The notes beneath the pieces were generated by a model that worked only from the letters and a program-made list of their open reading frames with translations, did not search any database and was not told where the DNA came from. Shown here piece after piece: positions 41,526 through 50,506 of a stretch of DNA of 64,000 nucleotides (positions within the stretch are counted from its first letter, which is position 1; the number at the start of each line of letters is the position of its first letter). The translations under genes and the position numbers were made by a program. This stretch comes from Ferrimonas lipolytica. Lineage in GTDB: Bacteria > Pseudomonadota > Gammaproteobacteria > Enterobacterales > Shewanellaceae. The stretch covers positions 1,116,001 through 1,180,000 of the forward strand of contig NZ_CP051180.1 in the NCBI RefSeq assembly GCF_012295575.1, in the 5' to 3' direction.

Positions 41526-42872
41526 TTAACGGTTGAAAGTCAGCGCCTGGCCGACGGCTTCGCTAGAAGCGTGGCTACCGTCAAATACCCGATGGCCACC
41601 AACCCAAGTAGAGCTGATGGTGCTGCGCATTACGGTGTTTTCAAATGATGACCAATTACATTTATATAGCAGGTTTTGTTTGTTCACTGGATAAGGCTTA
41701 TCAAGGTCAACCAATACCAAATCGGCGTGATAGCCTTCGCGTAGGTAGCCGCGATCCTTAAGGTTGAAGCGCTCAGCAACTGCGTGACTGGTCTTTTGTA
41801 CGATGGTTTCTAGGCTCAATGCACCCTCATGGTAGTGCTCAAACAACGATTGGAGGGCGTGTTGAACCAGCGGTACACCAGATGGCGCCTTAAAGTAGGT
41901 ACCCTGTTTCTCTTCCCATGTGTGTGGGGCGTGATCAGTAGCAATAATATCAATTACGTCACGACGAACCGCATCAAGTAGAGCCAAACGATCTCGTTCA
42001 GTCTTCACTGATGGGTTGCACTTAATCTGGCTGCCGAGGGTTAAGTAATCTTGCTCGCTGTAGAACAGGTGGTGAACACATGCCTCAGCGGTAATGTTGG
42101 CGGTCGCTAATGAAGAAAGCTTCTTATGTGCCTCGAATAACGCCAGCTCTTCCGCGGTTGAGATATGCAATACGTGCAAACGGGTGCCGTAACGGCGTGC
42201 TAGCTCCATCGCGGTTTTGGTGGATTTGATGCAGGCTTCGCGGGAACGAATGTTAGCGTGCATCTGCATCGGTACCGCTTCACCATATTTGGCACGAGCT
42301 TGCTCTTCCAGTTGAGCAATCATCGGGCTGTCTTCACAGTGAGTCGCTACTGGGATTGGTGCATTAGCGAAGATCCCCGCAAGGGTTTCCTCGTTATCCA
42401 CCAGCATGTTACCGGTCGATGCACCCATAAAGATTTTTATGCCACAGGCGGCGTTGGGGTCTAGTGCCTTAATCTGCTCTAAGTTATCGTTGGTGGCGCC
42501 GAGATAGAAGCTGTGGTTAGCAACTGAAACTTCAGCCGCGCGGGCAAACTTAGCTTGTAACGCTTCTATATTGGTGGTTTGCGGGTTAACGTTAGGCATC
42601 TCCATAAAGGAGGTGATGCCACCGGCAACGGCTGCGCGCGACTCAGTCGCCATGCTACCTTTTTGGGTTAAGCCAGGTTCGCGGAAGTGAACTTGGTCAT
42701 CAATCATACCCGGCATCAATAGCTTGCCTTGGGCGTCGATTACCTCAGCACCAGCTGGCGCGGCAATCTGGCCACCGATTTGTTCAATTCGGCCATTTTT
42801 GATAAGAAGATCACCGCTTTGGCGGATCCCTTCGTTGAGAATATTCGCATTACTGATCAAAGTGGTGGTCAT
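41526..42872 (-). CDS. pyrC: Dihydroorotase, long (class I/allantoinase-like) form
   Basis: A 448-residue amidohydrolase that closes carbamoyl-aspartate to dihydroorotate in pyrimidine synthesis. Metal site: GMIDDQVHFREPG (the HxR motif), carboxylated Lys in CGIKIFMGASTG, His in VATHCEDSP and LHVLHIST, and Asp in IATDHAPHTWEEK. Length and the FREPG motif place it with the bacterial long dihydroorotases and not with the 348-residue E. coli PyrC. No other pyr genes are adjacent. Confidence 0.92.
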   Translation of the reverse strand: MTTTLISNANILNEGIRQSGDLLIKNGRIEQIGGQIAAPAGAEVIDAQGKLLMPGMIDDQVHFREPGLTQKGSMATESRAAVAGGITSFMEMPNVNPQTTNIEALQAKFARAAEVSVANHSFYLGATNDNLEQIKALDPNAACGIKIFMGASTGNMLVDNEETLAGIFANAPIPVATHCEDSPMIAQLEEQARAKYGEAVPMQMHANIRSREACIKSTKTAMELARRYGTRLHVLHISTAEELALFEAHKKLSSLATANITAEACVHHLFYSEQDYLTLGSQIKCNPSVKTERDRLALLDAVRRDVIDIIATDHAPHTWEEKQGTYFKAPSGVPLVQHALQSLFEHYHEGALSLETIVQKTSHAVAERFNLKDRGYLREGYHADLVLVDLDKPYPVNKQNLLYKCNWSSFENTVMRSTISSTWVGGHRVFDGSHASSEAVGQALTFNR

Positions 42873-42957
42873 ATTATTTTTTCGTCTTGTTCTGACTAAC
42901 AGGGCATTGTTAATAATAACGGGTTATCACACATATGCCCATTAAAGGAGTAACTCG

Positions 42958-43764
42958 ATGGTTCGTTTATTGTCAGCATCTGTGCTGATTTCAGTGAGTT
43001 TTTTAGCGCAATCTATCGAGCTGGATGGAGAACTTACCCAAGGAAGCTTAGTCCGTGGTGAAGTAGAAGCCGGTAGCACTGTTCGTTTGAACGGTGATGA
43101 TGTGAACGTAACTGAAACCGGCCACTTCGTTATTGGCTTTGGCCGCGACACACCGTTGGGACACACGCTGGAGGTTGTGAGCCCTGCAGGTGAAGTTCAA
43201 AGCCAAGCCATTACACTAACTAAACGTGATTATCGCATTCAAAGAATTGAAGGTATTGCCAAAAAGATCATGAAGCCCAATCCGGCCAATGTTGACCGCG
43301 CGCAACAGGATGCTAAACAAGCTCGACAAGCTCGCAGTCGATTTGAACAGCGCCAAAGTTGGCAGCAGCAATTTATCTGGCCAGTTACAGGACCTATCAC
43401 TGGCGTATACGGCAGCCAGCGTTTCTATAACGGCGAGCCGAAAAGCCCGCACTATGGTGTTGATGTTGCCGCGCCGACCGGTACCACTGTGGTCGCCCCA
43501 GCCGATGGCATCATCACTTTAGCGGTGCCGGATATGTTCTATTCTGGCGGCACGGTGATTATTGACCACGGTTACGGTGTTAGCTCAACCTTTCTTCATT
43601 TAAGTAAGCTATCGGTCGAGGTTGAGCAAGAGGTCAAGCAGGGCGAGTTAGTCGGTCAAGTCGGTGCGACGGGACGAGTCACAGGACCGCACTTAGATTG
43701 GCGCATGAACTGGTTTGGAGAGCGGGTTGACCCACAGCTGCTAGTGCCAGCAATGACAAAGTAG
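42958..43764 (+). CDS. M23-family (LytM) peptidase
   Basis: A 268-residue exported protein with AAAGGAG before the ATG at 42958. Signal peptide to about residue 18 (SFLAQS), beta-domain (ELDGELTQGSLVRGEVEAGS), coiled region (residues 100-135), then the LytM domain: HYGVDVAAPTGTTVVAPADG (first zinc ligands), TFLHLSKLSV, and GPHLDWRMNWFG with the HxH replaced by HLD. The usual third-ligand motif is HxH, so loss of the last His (HLDW) is notable, although many relatives in gammaproteobacteria carry this form. Confidence 0.88.
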   Translation: MVRLLSASVLISVSFLAQSIELDGELTQGSLVRGEVEAGSTVRLNGDDVNVTETGHFVIGFGRDTPLGHTLEVVSPAGEVQSQAITLTKRDYRIQRIEGIAKKIMKPNPANVDRAQQDAKQARQARSRFEQRQSWQQQFIWPVTGPITGVYGSQRFYNGEPKSPHYGVDVAAPTGTTVVAPADGIITLAVPDMFYSGGTVIIDHGYGVSSTFLHLSKLSVEVEQEVKQGELVGQVGATGRVTGPHLDWRMNWFGERVDPQLLVPAMTK

Positions 43765-43802
43765 CCTTGGATTAAGTGAACATTGCGTTTAAAGGGATAG
43801 AC

Positions 43803-44930
43803 ATGCAATACGATTTTCAGCAACACATTGATCGCCGTCATGGCGATAGTATCAAGTGGAACCGCTACGGTGATGAGGATGTGATCCCGATGTGGGTCGC
43901 CGACATGGACTTTGCCATTGCACCAGCCATTAAGCAGGCGCTGGCGGATAGGGTTGACCATGGCGTGTTCGGCTACGCCCATGTTGATGCACAGCTCGTC
44001 CATGCTGCCATTGCCTGGTTCGCCAAACGTTGGGATTGGCATATCGATCCGAGTTGGTTAGTGGCTATTCCAGCGGTGGTTCCTGGATTAAACTACGCGG
44101 TTCAAGCCCTTGATAACCCAGGCAAGATAACTTGGCCTAATCCGGTCTACGGGCCGATTGCTAAGGTGGCTAGTCACCTCAACCTTGGCGGCGGTACCTT
44201 CGGCGTAGATGCCGATGGTTGGGACCTACAACAGCTAGAGCAACAGCTACAAGCAGGTGCCCGCACGGTAATGCTGTGCTGCCCCCAAAACCCGATTGGC
44301 CGATGTTTTAGTCAGGACGATTATCAAGCCTTGGCTGAGCTAATTGAGCGTTTTGATGCCTATGTGGTCAGCGACGATATTCACGGCGACCTAATGCTTG
44401 ATGGTCAGCAGCATTTGCCGCTCATTAAAGCTTGCCCACAGATAGCAGAGCGTGTACTAACGTTGGTCGCTGGCGGTAAAGCGTTCAATATCGCCGGCTT
44501 ACCCTTTGCCTTTGCAGTTGTGCCGAACCGTCATTGGCGTAAATCGCTGCAAGATAAACTCAGTGGTTTTGCCCCATCTCCGTGCGTGGCGGCGATGACA
44601 GCGCTAAAGGCGGCGTGGTTACATGGTGAGGCGTGGTTAGATCAGCTGTTGACGGTGTTAACCGAGAATCGTGATTATCTGATGTCGACGCTGGCGGATC
44701 TGCCCGAGATTGAGGTGATAAGACCTGAAGCGACCTATTTGGCTTGGATCGATTGTCGCAAGCTAAATTGGAGCAAACCGGCGCAACATCTACGCCGATT
44801 TGGACTTGGGGTTTCTGACGGCACCGAATTCGCTAAACCGGGCTTCGTTAGGATCAATTTTGGTTGCCCTAAAGAGACCTTAGCGCAGGGATTGGCACGA
44901 TTTAGGTTAGCGGTGGAAGCGAGTCGTTAA
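43803..44930 (+). CDS. MalY/PatB-type cystathionine beta-lyase (PLP)
   Basis: A 375-residue aminotransferase-fold enzyme. ATG at 43803 with AGGGATAG is preferred to an upstream GTG at 43776. Family features: IPMWVADMDFAIAPAIKQAL at the start, the CCPQNPIGRCF PLP segment, VVSDDIHGDLML, PLP-lysine in LVAGGKAFNIAGL, and FVRINFGCP near the end. It would cleave cystathionine or cysteine to pyruvate, ammonia and homocysteine or sulfide. It ends convergently with yecM, four bases overlapping. Confidence 0.92.
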   Translation: MQYDFQQHIDRRHGDSIKWNRYGDEDVIPMWVADMDFAIAPAIKQALADRVDHGVFGYAHVDAQLVHAAIAWFAKRWDWHIDPSWLVAIPAVVPGLNYAVQALDNPGKITWPNPVYGPIAKVASHLNLGGGTFGVDADGWDLQQLEQQLQAGARTVMLCCPQNPIGRCFSQDDYQALAELIERFDAYVVSDDIHGDLMLDGQQHLPLIKACPQIAERVLTLVAGGKAFNIAGLPFAFAVVPNRHWRKSLQDKLSGFAPSPCVAAMTALKAAWLHGEAWLDQLLTVLTENRDYLMSTLADLPEIEVIRPEATYLAWIDCRKLNWSKPAQHLRRFGLGVSDGTEFAKPGFVRINFGCPKETLAQGLARFRLAVEASR

Positions 44931-45502
44931 ACATCTTCTACCGGCATAAGGCCAAGAATTTGGCGAATATCCCAGGGGTGAACCTTTACCGTTATTCCGT
45001 CGTGGCGAAACGCCACGGTGGGGTTTGATAGAGGTTCGCCTTCACCTTTAGGGCAGCTAGCCTTCATCTCGATGCCAATACTGCTATCAGACAATACTGG
45101 CCACTTGGCGATAATTGCGGGAACTTGGCGAATCGCCAATAGCATTTGCGCTTTATCTTCTGCATCACAGGGTAACACCAACTCGACGTGCTCCCAGCCA
45201 TCGCGACGTTTCTTACCATCAGGGAACGGCAGTTCAACTAACTCAATCGCCCATGGACCGACCTGCATTGGCGTATCTAATTGAATCAATAGAATGGGGC
45301 GGCCATTGATCTGCTTTTCTGATAGCAGTTTGCCCCGTTGCAGTAATGCCTCTTTGATGGCAATGGCGTCGGCTAATTCGGTAATGCGCAAAGCGATATG
45401 ATCGGCGTGCAGCTGGGCTCTAACAAAACCGAGGCGATCCGCCAGTCGATAAGCTTTGTCGGCAAACTCTGGCAAACCGGCCATTAATTGTTCGAAGTTC
45501 AT
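44927..45502 (-). CDS. yecM: YecM-family VOC-fold protein
   Basis: A 191-residue protein of unknown role with the vicinal-oxygen-chelate fold of E. coli YecM. Landmarks: HADHIALRITELADAIAIKE, GRPILLIQLDTPM, WAIELVELPFPDGKKRRDGW, EHVELVLP and the C-terminal VAFRHDGITVKVHPWDI. His, Glu and His residues placed for metal binding are kept. The start overlaps yfcE by four bases (ATGA), so both are co-expressed. Confidence 0.9.
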   Translation of the reverse strand: MNFEQLMAGLPEFADKAYRLADRLGFVRAQLHADHIALRITELADAIAIKEALLQRGKLLSEKQINGRPILLIQLDTPMQVGPWAIELVELPFPDGKKRRDGWEHVELVLPCDAEDKAQMLLAIRQVPAIIAKWPVLSDSSIGIEMKASCPKGEGEPLSNPTVAFRHDGITVKVHPWDIRQILGLMPVEDV

Positions 45503-46044
45503 GCGTTATTCCAAGATGCGCTGGCTAAGGTGTTGCCATCAAAATCGATAACCGAGAAGTCGTTACCGTCAAAGTGACCAAAGCTAGGTACATTACCCCC
45601 TTTTGGTGAACTGATCGAGCCAGGATTGAAATGAAGTCGATCCTCCTGCCACTGTGCAATTGGCAGGTGGGTATGGCCATAAGCAATTCCTTCCCCTGCT
45701 TTTAATGGTGGCAAGTTGTTGGGGCCTAATAAGTGGCCATGGGTAAGGCACAATCTGCGGCCATTAAGCACTAACCAGTTGTATTCGGCTAACAATGGAA
45801 AGTCGCACAGCATCTGATCGACTTCGGAGTCACAATTACCTCGAATGGCGATAATGTTGTCTGCTCGCTGGTTTAGCAGTGCCGCAACGCCTTGTGGATC
45901 ATAGCCTGCAGGGAGTGGGTTTCGGGGCCCATGATTGAGCACATCGCCTAGTATAACCAAGGTTGAGGCCTGTAATTTTTTTTGCCAACGGAGGGCAGAT
46001 TCAAGGGCGGGGAGCGAACCGTGAATATCAGCAATAAACAGCAT
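45499..46044 (-). CDS. yfcE: YfcE-type metallophosphodiesterase
   Basis: A 181-residue calcineurin-like phosphoesterase. Motifs: MLFIADIHGSLPAL (DxH), ILGDVLNHGPRN (GDxxxxG), IRGNCDSEV (GNCD), LTHGHLLG and YGHTHLPI (two His metal ligands), and NPGSISSPKGGN. YfcE hydrolyses phosphodiesters with manganese; its cell role is unclear. First gene of the yfcE-yecM pair. Confidence 0.94.
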   Translation of the reverse strand: MLFIADIHGSLPALESALRWQKKLQASTLVILGDVLNHGPRNPLPAGYDPQGVAALLNQRADNIIAIRGNCDSEVDQMLCDFPLLAEYNWLVLNGRRLCLTHGHLLGPNNLPPLKAGEGIAYGHTHLPIAQWQEDRLHFNPGSISSPKGGNVPSFGHFDGNDFSVIDFDGNTLASASWNNA

Positions 46045-46182
46045 TGGATGGCGACTCTTAATAGGTTTTTTGTGATTTTACTCGTCCAAAACCAAAGGGG
46101 CTAGTGTTAACTGCGGCTGGTTCAAATGCACCCGTTAGTGGCTGCAAAGAATAGTGTCTTTAGCGCACTGAGTAGTGTAATT

Positions 46183-46203
46183 TTAATGTTGATGAAACAT
46201 TAA
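46183..46203. promoter_or_regulatory. Perfect inverted repeat before the small gene at 46244
   Basis: TTAATGTT-GATGA-AACATTAA, 8-bp arms. It could be an operator; no family assigned. Confidence 0.4.
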
Positions 46204-46243
46204 ATTAACAAGCATTGATGGGCCTTTGCGCCGAGGAGGCTAT

Positions 46244-46591
46244 ATGAAGAACACCTCACAAGACGGTTTTCATTCAAGTCCAGCTGCGCAAGATGATTCT
46301 ACTGACAGCCTACCCAATGGCCTGTTAGCAACTATGATGTTGTGCTTACTTGCCGCTGTTGATAAACAGCATCTGGAGCAGTTTGGCGACAGCAATATGG
46401 AATTGGCATTTGATTTGGGTATTGCAGTTCAGGTGGCGGAGGAGGAAACCATTCCTTTGCCGGACATAATGGTTGAAGTGTTTGAGTTATATAACCGCAA
46501 GTTGGCACTGACGTTACCAAGCAAGCAGTTAGCGAAGCAGGTCGCTGAAAGTTATTATCATGCGCAGTTCGCCAAGCAGCATCTGCATTAA
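46244..46591 (+). CDS. Small protein of unknown function
   Basis: A 115-residue cytoplasmic protein. ATG at 46244 (MKNTSQDGFHSS) with a strong GAGGAGG, so it is surely translated. A disordered start is followed by a helical domain: LPNGLLATMMLCLLAAVDKQ, NMELAFDLGIAVQVAEEETI, VEVFELYNRKLALTLPSKQL. No membrane segment strong enough to be sure and no motif I know. A perfect inverted repeat lies upstream and a bidirectional terminator downstream. Confidence 0.75.
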   Translation: MKNTSQDGFHSSPAAQDDSTDSLPNGLLATMMLCLLAAVDKQHLEQFGDSNMELAFDLGIAVQVAEEETIPLPDIMVEVFELYNRKLALTLPSKQLAKQVAESYYHAQFAKQHLH

Positions 46592-46613
46592 TAACATCCA
46601 ATTCAATAGATAC

Positions 46614-46641
46614 AAAAAAACCCGCAGATGCGGGTTTTTTT
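46614..46641. terminator. Bidirectional terminator
   Basis: AAAAAAACCCGCA-ga-TGCGGGTTTTTTT, symmetric; serves the small gene and the leftward cold-shock gene. Confidence 0.92.
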
Positions 46642-46670
46642 AAGCTTGTGCTAAACGCACCGGCTGTTAA

Positions 46671-46880
46671 TTACAGACGAACTACGTTCGCTGCTTGAGG
46701 ACCTTTAGGACCCTGTTCGATATCGAACTTAACAGCTTGGCCTTCAGCCAAAGATTTGAAACCGTCGCCTTGGATAGAACGGAAGTGAACGAATACATCG
46801 CCGCCGCCGTTGTCTTGGCTGATGAAGCCGAAGCCTTTATCGTCGTTGAACCACTTAACGGTACCAGTTGCTTGAGACAT
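46671..46880 (-). CDS. Cold-shock-domain protein, tandem copy 1
   Basis: A 69-residue CspA-family RNA chaperone, start ATG at 46880 with GGAGAG. RNP1 KGFGFISQ and RNP2 VFVHF are intact. It differs from the next copy at only three residues (FRSIQ/FRAIQ, EGQAV/EGAAV, FDIEQ/FDVEQ). It is separated from it by a terminator and about 110 bases, so each may be controlled separately. Confidence 0.95.
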   Translation of the reverse strand: MSQATGTVKWFNDDKGFGFISQDNGGGDVFVHFRSIQGDGFKSLAEGQAVKFDIEQGPKGPQAANVVRL

Positions 46881-46929
46881 GGGTCTCTCCTGAATCAATT
46901 GTGCAATTCACGCTAATCAGCATGAATTT

Positions 46930-46959
46930 AAAAAAAGACTACAGCCTTGCGGCTGTAGT
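46930..46959 (-). terminator. Terminator of cold-shock copy 2
   Basis: Minus strand ACTACAGCC-gcaa-GGCTGTAGT then TCTTTTTTT. Confidence 0.85.
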
Positions 46960-46993
46960 AAGTATAGCTAAAGGGAATTATCCCCAAGAACTA

Positions 46994-47203
46994 TTACAGA
47001 CGAACTACGTTAGCAGCTTGTGGACCTTTAGGGCCCTGCTCAACGTCAAATTTCACTGCAGCACCTTCTGCCAGTGATTTGAAACCATCGCCTTGAATAG
47101 CGCGGAAGTGAACGAATACATCGCCACCGCCGTTATCTTGGCTGATAAAACCGAAGCCTTTGTCGTCGTTAAACCACTTAACGGTACCTGTTGCTTGAGA
47201 CAT
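46994..47203 (-). CDS. Cold-shock-domain protein, tandem copy 2
   Basis: A 69-residue CspA-family protein nearly identical to copy 1 (RNP1 [11 protein letters not shown]2 VFVHF). The start is the ATG at 47203 with GGAGAG; the longer open frame continues through the leader only because that leader lacks stops. Preceded by a 170-base 5' leader, the pattern known for cold-inducible csp mRNAs. Confidence 0.95.
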   Translation of the reverse strand: MSQATGTVKWFNDDKGFGFISQDNGGGDVFVHFRAIQGDGFKSLAEGAAVKFDVEQGPKGPQAANVVRL

Positions 47204-47387
47204 GATCTCTCCTGAATCTACTAAAACTAAACGCACACAATTCGCACAAATAGACCACTTATGTGGTCGCTTGGTGAGAAGCGCTTCACGACGACAAGGC
47301 TTGAAATTTGGTAGAACAAGCTTTTGAGCGGAAGAGTTCAAAATCAAATTGTGGCGGTCTCGTCCAAAAACGGACAACCGCACTATA
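47204..47387 (-). promoter_or_regulatory. Promoter and long structured leader of cold-shock copy 2
   Basis: On the minus strand TGGTATAGT is an extended -10 (TATAGT at 47382-47387), placing the start near 47375 and leaving a leader of about 170 nt. The transcript begins with a hairpin, CGGT-t-GTCC...GGAC-gag-ACCG. Long leaders of this size act as RNA thermosensors in E. coli cspA; a similar role here is inference. Confidence 0.55.
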
Positions 47388-47513
47388 CCATGTGAGCCGA
47401 CGATTACCATTGTTCTGCTGCTAAATATTTGGATAAATAATATTTTCAGAAAGAAAAACAATTCTGTTGGGAGAATTATTGATCTAATCATGCATTATCT
47501 AACCAATGGAAAA

Positions 47514-48704
47514 TTACCAAACACGCACTACTAAGCCTTTGAGGTAAAAGCCTTCAGGGTAGGCACAACCAATTGGATGGTCTGCAGCTTGAGTTAGCTT
47601 CTCAATGATTTGGCCATCGCGACCCGCATCTAATGCCGCGTCAGCAACGATTTTTTGAAACAGTGGTGCGTCCATCAGACCTGAGCAGGAGTAGGTTAGT
47701 AAGATTCCGCCAGGCTTCAAGCACTGCATCGCAACCATGTTGATGTCTTTGTAACCGCGACAGGCTCCCGGTAGCTGCGCCTTATTATCAGCGAACTTTG
47801 GTGGATCAAGAATAATGACGTCAAATTGCGCTTTCTCTTCGCGATACTTGCGTAGCAACTTGAATACATCGGCTTCGACGTTGGTCAGCTTGCTGGTATC
47901 GAGTTGGTTCAACTCGGCCGTCTGTTGGGCTAACTTTAGCGCTGGCGCCGATACATCGGCGTTAACCACTTCTGCAGCACCGGCACGCAGTGCATAGGTA
48001 CCGAAGCCACCGGTATAACAGAAGCAGTTAAGTACGCGCTGGTCTTTGACGTATTTAGCAGCGATGGCGCGATTATCACGTTGATCAATGTAAGCACCAG
48101 TTTTGTGTCCATTAATAACATCAACCAACAGCTCTAAACCGTTTTCGCTGAATGTCATTGGCTGTGGTGGCAGTTCGCCATGGATCAAACCAGAGGTTGG
48201 CTTTAATCCCTCTTTTTTGCGTACTTCAACGTCGGAGCGATCGTAGATGCACAACTTTGGAAATTGCAGACGTAGTGCTTCAATCAACAACTCTCGTTGC
48301 GCTTCGGCGCCGGCACTCAATAACTGGCACACCAATACATTGTTAAAGCGGTCGATGGTGATACCTGGCAGACCATCAGATTCGCCAGCAACAAGGCGAT
48401 AACCGGTTAATCCGCCCTGGGCGATGACATGTTCGCGGCCCGCTTGAGCGCGTTCGATGCGTCGTTGGAAAAAAGCCAAGTCCACGGCTTCATCTTGATC
48501 GAAGGTCCAGATCCTTACCCGGATCTGCGATTGTGGCGAGTAAGCGCCACGGCCTAGCCATTTGCCCTCTTTAGAGTACACCTCAACGGTGCCACCAAGC
48601 TCAGCGTTGCCCTCAACGCGTTCAATACCATTGGAAAACACCCAAGGGTGACGGCGCTGTAGAGATTTATCACGGGCTTTTTTGAGGATTACTTTGGCTG
48701 ACAT
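47514..48704 (-). CDS. rlmI: 23S rRNA (cytosine-1962) methyltransferase RlmI
   Basis: A 396-residue class I methyltransferase. The N-terminal PUA domain ([22 protein letters not shown], residues 5-80) is followed by the EEHUD-like part and the Rossmann domain with [31 protein letters not shown] (motif IV) and LLTYSCSG, where the catalytic cysteine lies (motif VI). It makes m5C1962 in the large subunit. Single gene; no obvious ribosome site strength. Confidence 0.93.
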   Translation of the reverse strand: MSAKVILKKARDKSLQRRHPWVFSNGIERVEGNAELGGTVEVYSKEGKWLGRGAYSPQSQIRVRIWTFDQDEAVDLAFFQRRIERAQAGREHVIAQGGLTGYRLVAGESDGLPGITIDRFNNVLVCQLLSAGAEAQRELLIEALRLQFPKLCIYDRSDVEVRKKEGLKPTSGLIHGELPPQPMTFSENGLELLVDVINGHKTGAYIDQRDNRAIAAKYVKDQRVLNCFCYTGGFGTYALRAGAAEVVNADVSAPALKLAQQTAELNQLDTSKLTNVEADVFKLLRKYREEKAQFDVIILDPPKFADNKAQLPGACRGYKDINMVAMQCLKPGGILLTYSCSGLMDAPLFQKIVADAALDAGRDGQIIEKLTQAADHPIGCAYPEGFYLKGLVVRVW

Positions 48705-48854
48705 AGCTACGACTTTGATATTGGGGAGAAAGAGGGCGGATTGTAGGCATGGATCCGCATCAGGGCAAGTTCAGCTCAAAATTGTCGGTTCGTCATCTCG
48801 AACTAAGCTGGGAATATGGCACAATAACGCCCCATTTTTTAGTGAGGCCATGTA

Positions 48855-49640
48855 GTGAACGACACCAACTTTGACGATCGCGCCACTAAGTTTGCCAATA
48901 ACATCTACGGCACAACCAAAGGGAAGGTGCGTGAAGCGGTGTTATGGCACTTATTGCAGCAACAATTTTTACCGAGCTTGTGTTGCGGTGGTCGCGTATT
49001 GGATGCCGGTGGTGGCCAAGGGCAGATGACGTTGCGCTTAGCCCAGCAAGGGTATGAAGTCGTACTGACCGATCTCTCCAGCGAGATGTTGCAATTCGCG
49101 CAACAACAAGCGCAACAGCTAGCGGTAGCGGCTCAATTACAACTGATTGAAGGGCCGATTCAACAACTGCAGCAACACCAACTTGGCCAGTTTGATGGCG
49201 TGATATGTCATGCGGTATTGGAGTGGGTTAAGCAGCCGGAACAGGTGATCGTGCAACTGTTTGACCATCTTAAACCCGGAGGTTTGTTGTCGTTGGCATT
49301 CTTTAATCTTCGCGGCGCTGAACTGCACAATTTGGTCTCTGGCAACTTCGATAATGTCGGTGCCGCACTAACCGCCAAAAAAACCAAACGAGTTCGATTG
49401 GTACCCCATAGCCCACTCCAAAATGAACAGGTGTTGGCCATGACACAAGCGCTGGGGTTTGAGCTGGTGTCGCAGGCTGGAGTGCGGGTGATTCACGATT
49501 ATCTGCGTGATAAGTCGCATCAACAAACCAAGTTGGAACGTTTGATAGAGTTGGAGATTGAGTACTGCCAGCAACCGCTATATCGCGATTTAGGACGTTA
49601 TACTCATTTGTTGCTGCGTAAACCTTATCTTACCGATTAG
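48855..49640 (+). CDS. cmoM: tRNA 5-carboxymethoxyuridine methyltransferase CmoM
   Basis: A 261-residue SAM methyltransferase beginning with GTG at 48855. DDRATKFANNIYGTTKGKVR is the CmoM opening, then motif I VLDAGGGQGQMTLRLA and the C-terminal GVRVIHDYLRDK with LGRYTHLLLRKP. It finishes the mcmo5U34 wobble base. In E. coli cmoM sits just before mukF-mukE-mukB; here the neighbour is an SMC operon of a different kind, on the opposite strand, overlapping the cmoM stop by four bases. Confidence 0.92.
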   Translation: MNDTNFDDRATKFANNIYGTTKGKVREAVLWHLLQQQFLPSLCCGGRVLDAGGGQGQMTLRLAQQGYEVVLTDLSSEMLQFAQQQAQQLAVAAQLQLIEGPIQQLQQHQLGQFDGVICHAVLEWVKQPEQVIVQLFDHLKPGGLLSLAFFNLRGAELHNLVSGNFDNVGAALTAKKTKRVRLVPHSPLQNEQVLAMTQALGFELVSQAGVRVIHDYLRDKSHQQTKLERLIELEIEYCQQPLYRDLGRYTHLLLRKPYLTD

Positions 49641-50506
49641 CGCTTTAGCGCAGCAGGGGTTAGCGGCACCACGACTAACGGTACCTTTTGTGCTAGCACT
49701 TGCTGTTGCATCCAGCAGGTTTTATGCGGTTTTAGCTGCTGCCATATTGGTTTGATTGCGTGGTTTGCTACTTGCTCTAATTGCTGTTGTTGTCGGTCTT
49801 GTTGGAGCCATTTATGCGGATCCCCTTTGAGCTTGTCGAACGACGCAGGTAGAACAATGGCGCCGGCTCCAAACTCTACTGCCAGCAGCAAGCCCTTAGG
49901 ATCCCAATCCCCAAACCAAATTACCTTCAGTTGAGGCCGCGCAGCTAATAGCGCTTTGACTGCTTTGGCATCGATGCCATGGCCACGATAGATAACCGGC
50001 AGCTTGGCCAACTCATCAGTAAGTGGATACTGGCGAATGCAATCGAAGCTATCAAGGTTTTCCACCAACAGTACCGAGGTTAATGGTGGTAGCTGCTGCC
50101 ACGCAATCCGCAGGCTCATATCGACGCGATCATTAGCTAAGCCCCAATGAACCAGATCATCGGCGCCGGGACGATAGTAGATTTTATCGTGGGAGGGGGT
50201 GTGTGCGGCTAACTTTTCTTGACTACTGATGCCCGCCATTTGGTGGCGGTCTCCGCAACGCTGGGCCACTTCTCGGCTGTCGGCAAAACCACCCAGTGCC
50301 GTGATCTCGCGTTCTAATTGGGCTAATTGCTCTGGGGTATAACGAAGATAGCCATGCTCGAGAACGGTGCTGCCAAACTCAAACTGCAGGTGCAGCTTGT
50401 TGAGGTTGACGTTAAGCTTGGCACGGCCACTGGGGTCGCGCCGAAGTTTATCGACCTGCTTGACCATGCTACGGGTGAGCGTTGTAACTTGACCTACTGC
50501 AGCCAT
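49637..50506 (-). CDS. jetD: TOPRIM-domain protein, JetD/MksG-like nuclease subunit
   Basis: A 289-residue protein, last gene of the SMC operon, overlapping the previous gene by 13 bases. The TOPRIM-like block runs from LLVENLDSFDCI (E149) through PVIYRGHGIDAKAV to KVIWFGDWDPKGLLLA (D200, D202): the E...DxD pattern of topoisomerase VI/JetD DUF2220-type nucleases. The N-terminal part (residues 1-110) is shorter than in well-known JetD proteins (about 400 residues). In Wadjet this subunit cuts plasmid DNA that the SMC complex has extruded. The symbol is by role, not by close identity. Confidence 0.75.
   Translation of the reverse strand: MAAVGQVTTLTRSMVKQVDKLRRDPSGRAKLNVNLNKLHLQFEFGSTVLEHGYLRYTPEQLAQLEREITALGGFADSREVAQRCGDRHQMAGISSQEKLAAHTPSHDKIYYRPGADDLVHWGLANDRVDMSLRIAWQQLPPLTSVLLVENLDSFDCIRQYPLTDELAKLPVIYRGHGIDAKAVKALLAARPQLKVIWFGDWDPKGLLLAVEFGAGAIVLPASFDKLKGDPHKWLQQDRQQQQLEQVANHAIKPIWQQLKPHKTCWMQQQVLAQKVPLVVVPLTPAALKR

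Noticed and set aside
47204-47491. N-terminal extension of the second cold-shock protein to 165 residues
   Set aside because: The 69-residue start has a good ribosome site and matches its tandem copy; the upstream part is an open leader.
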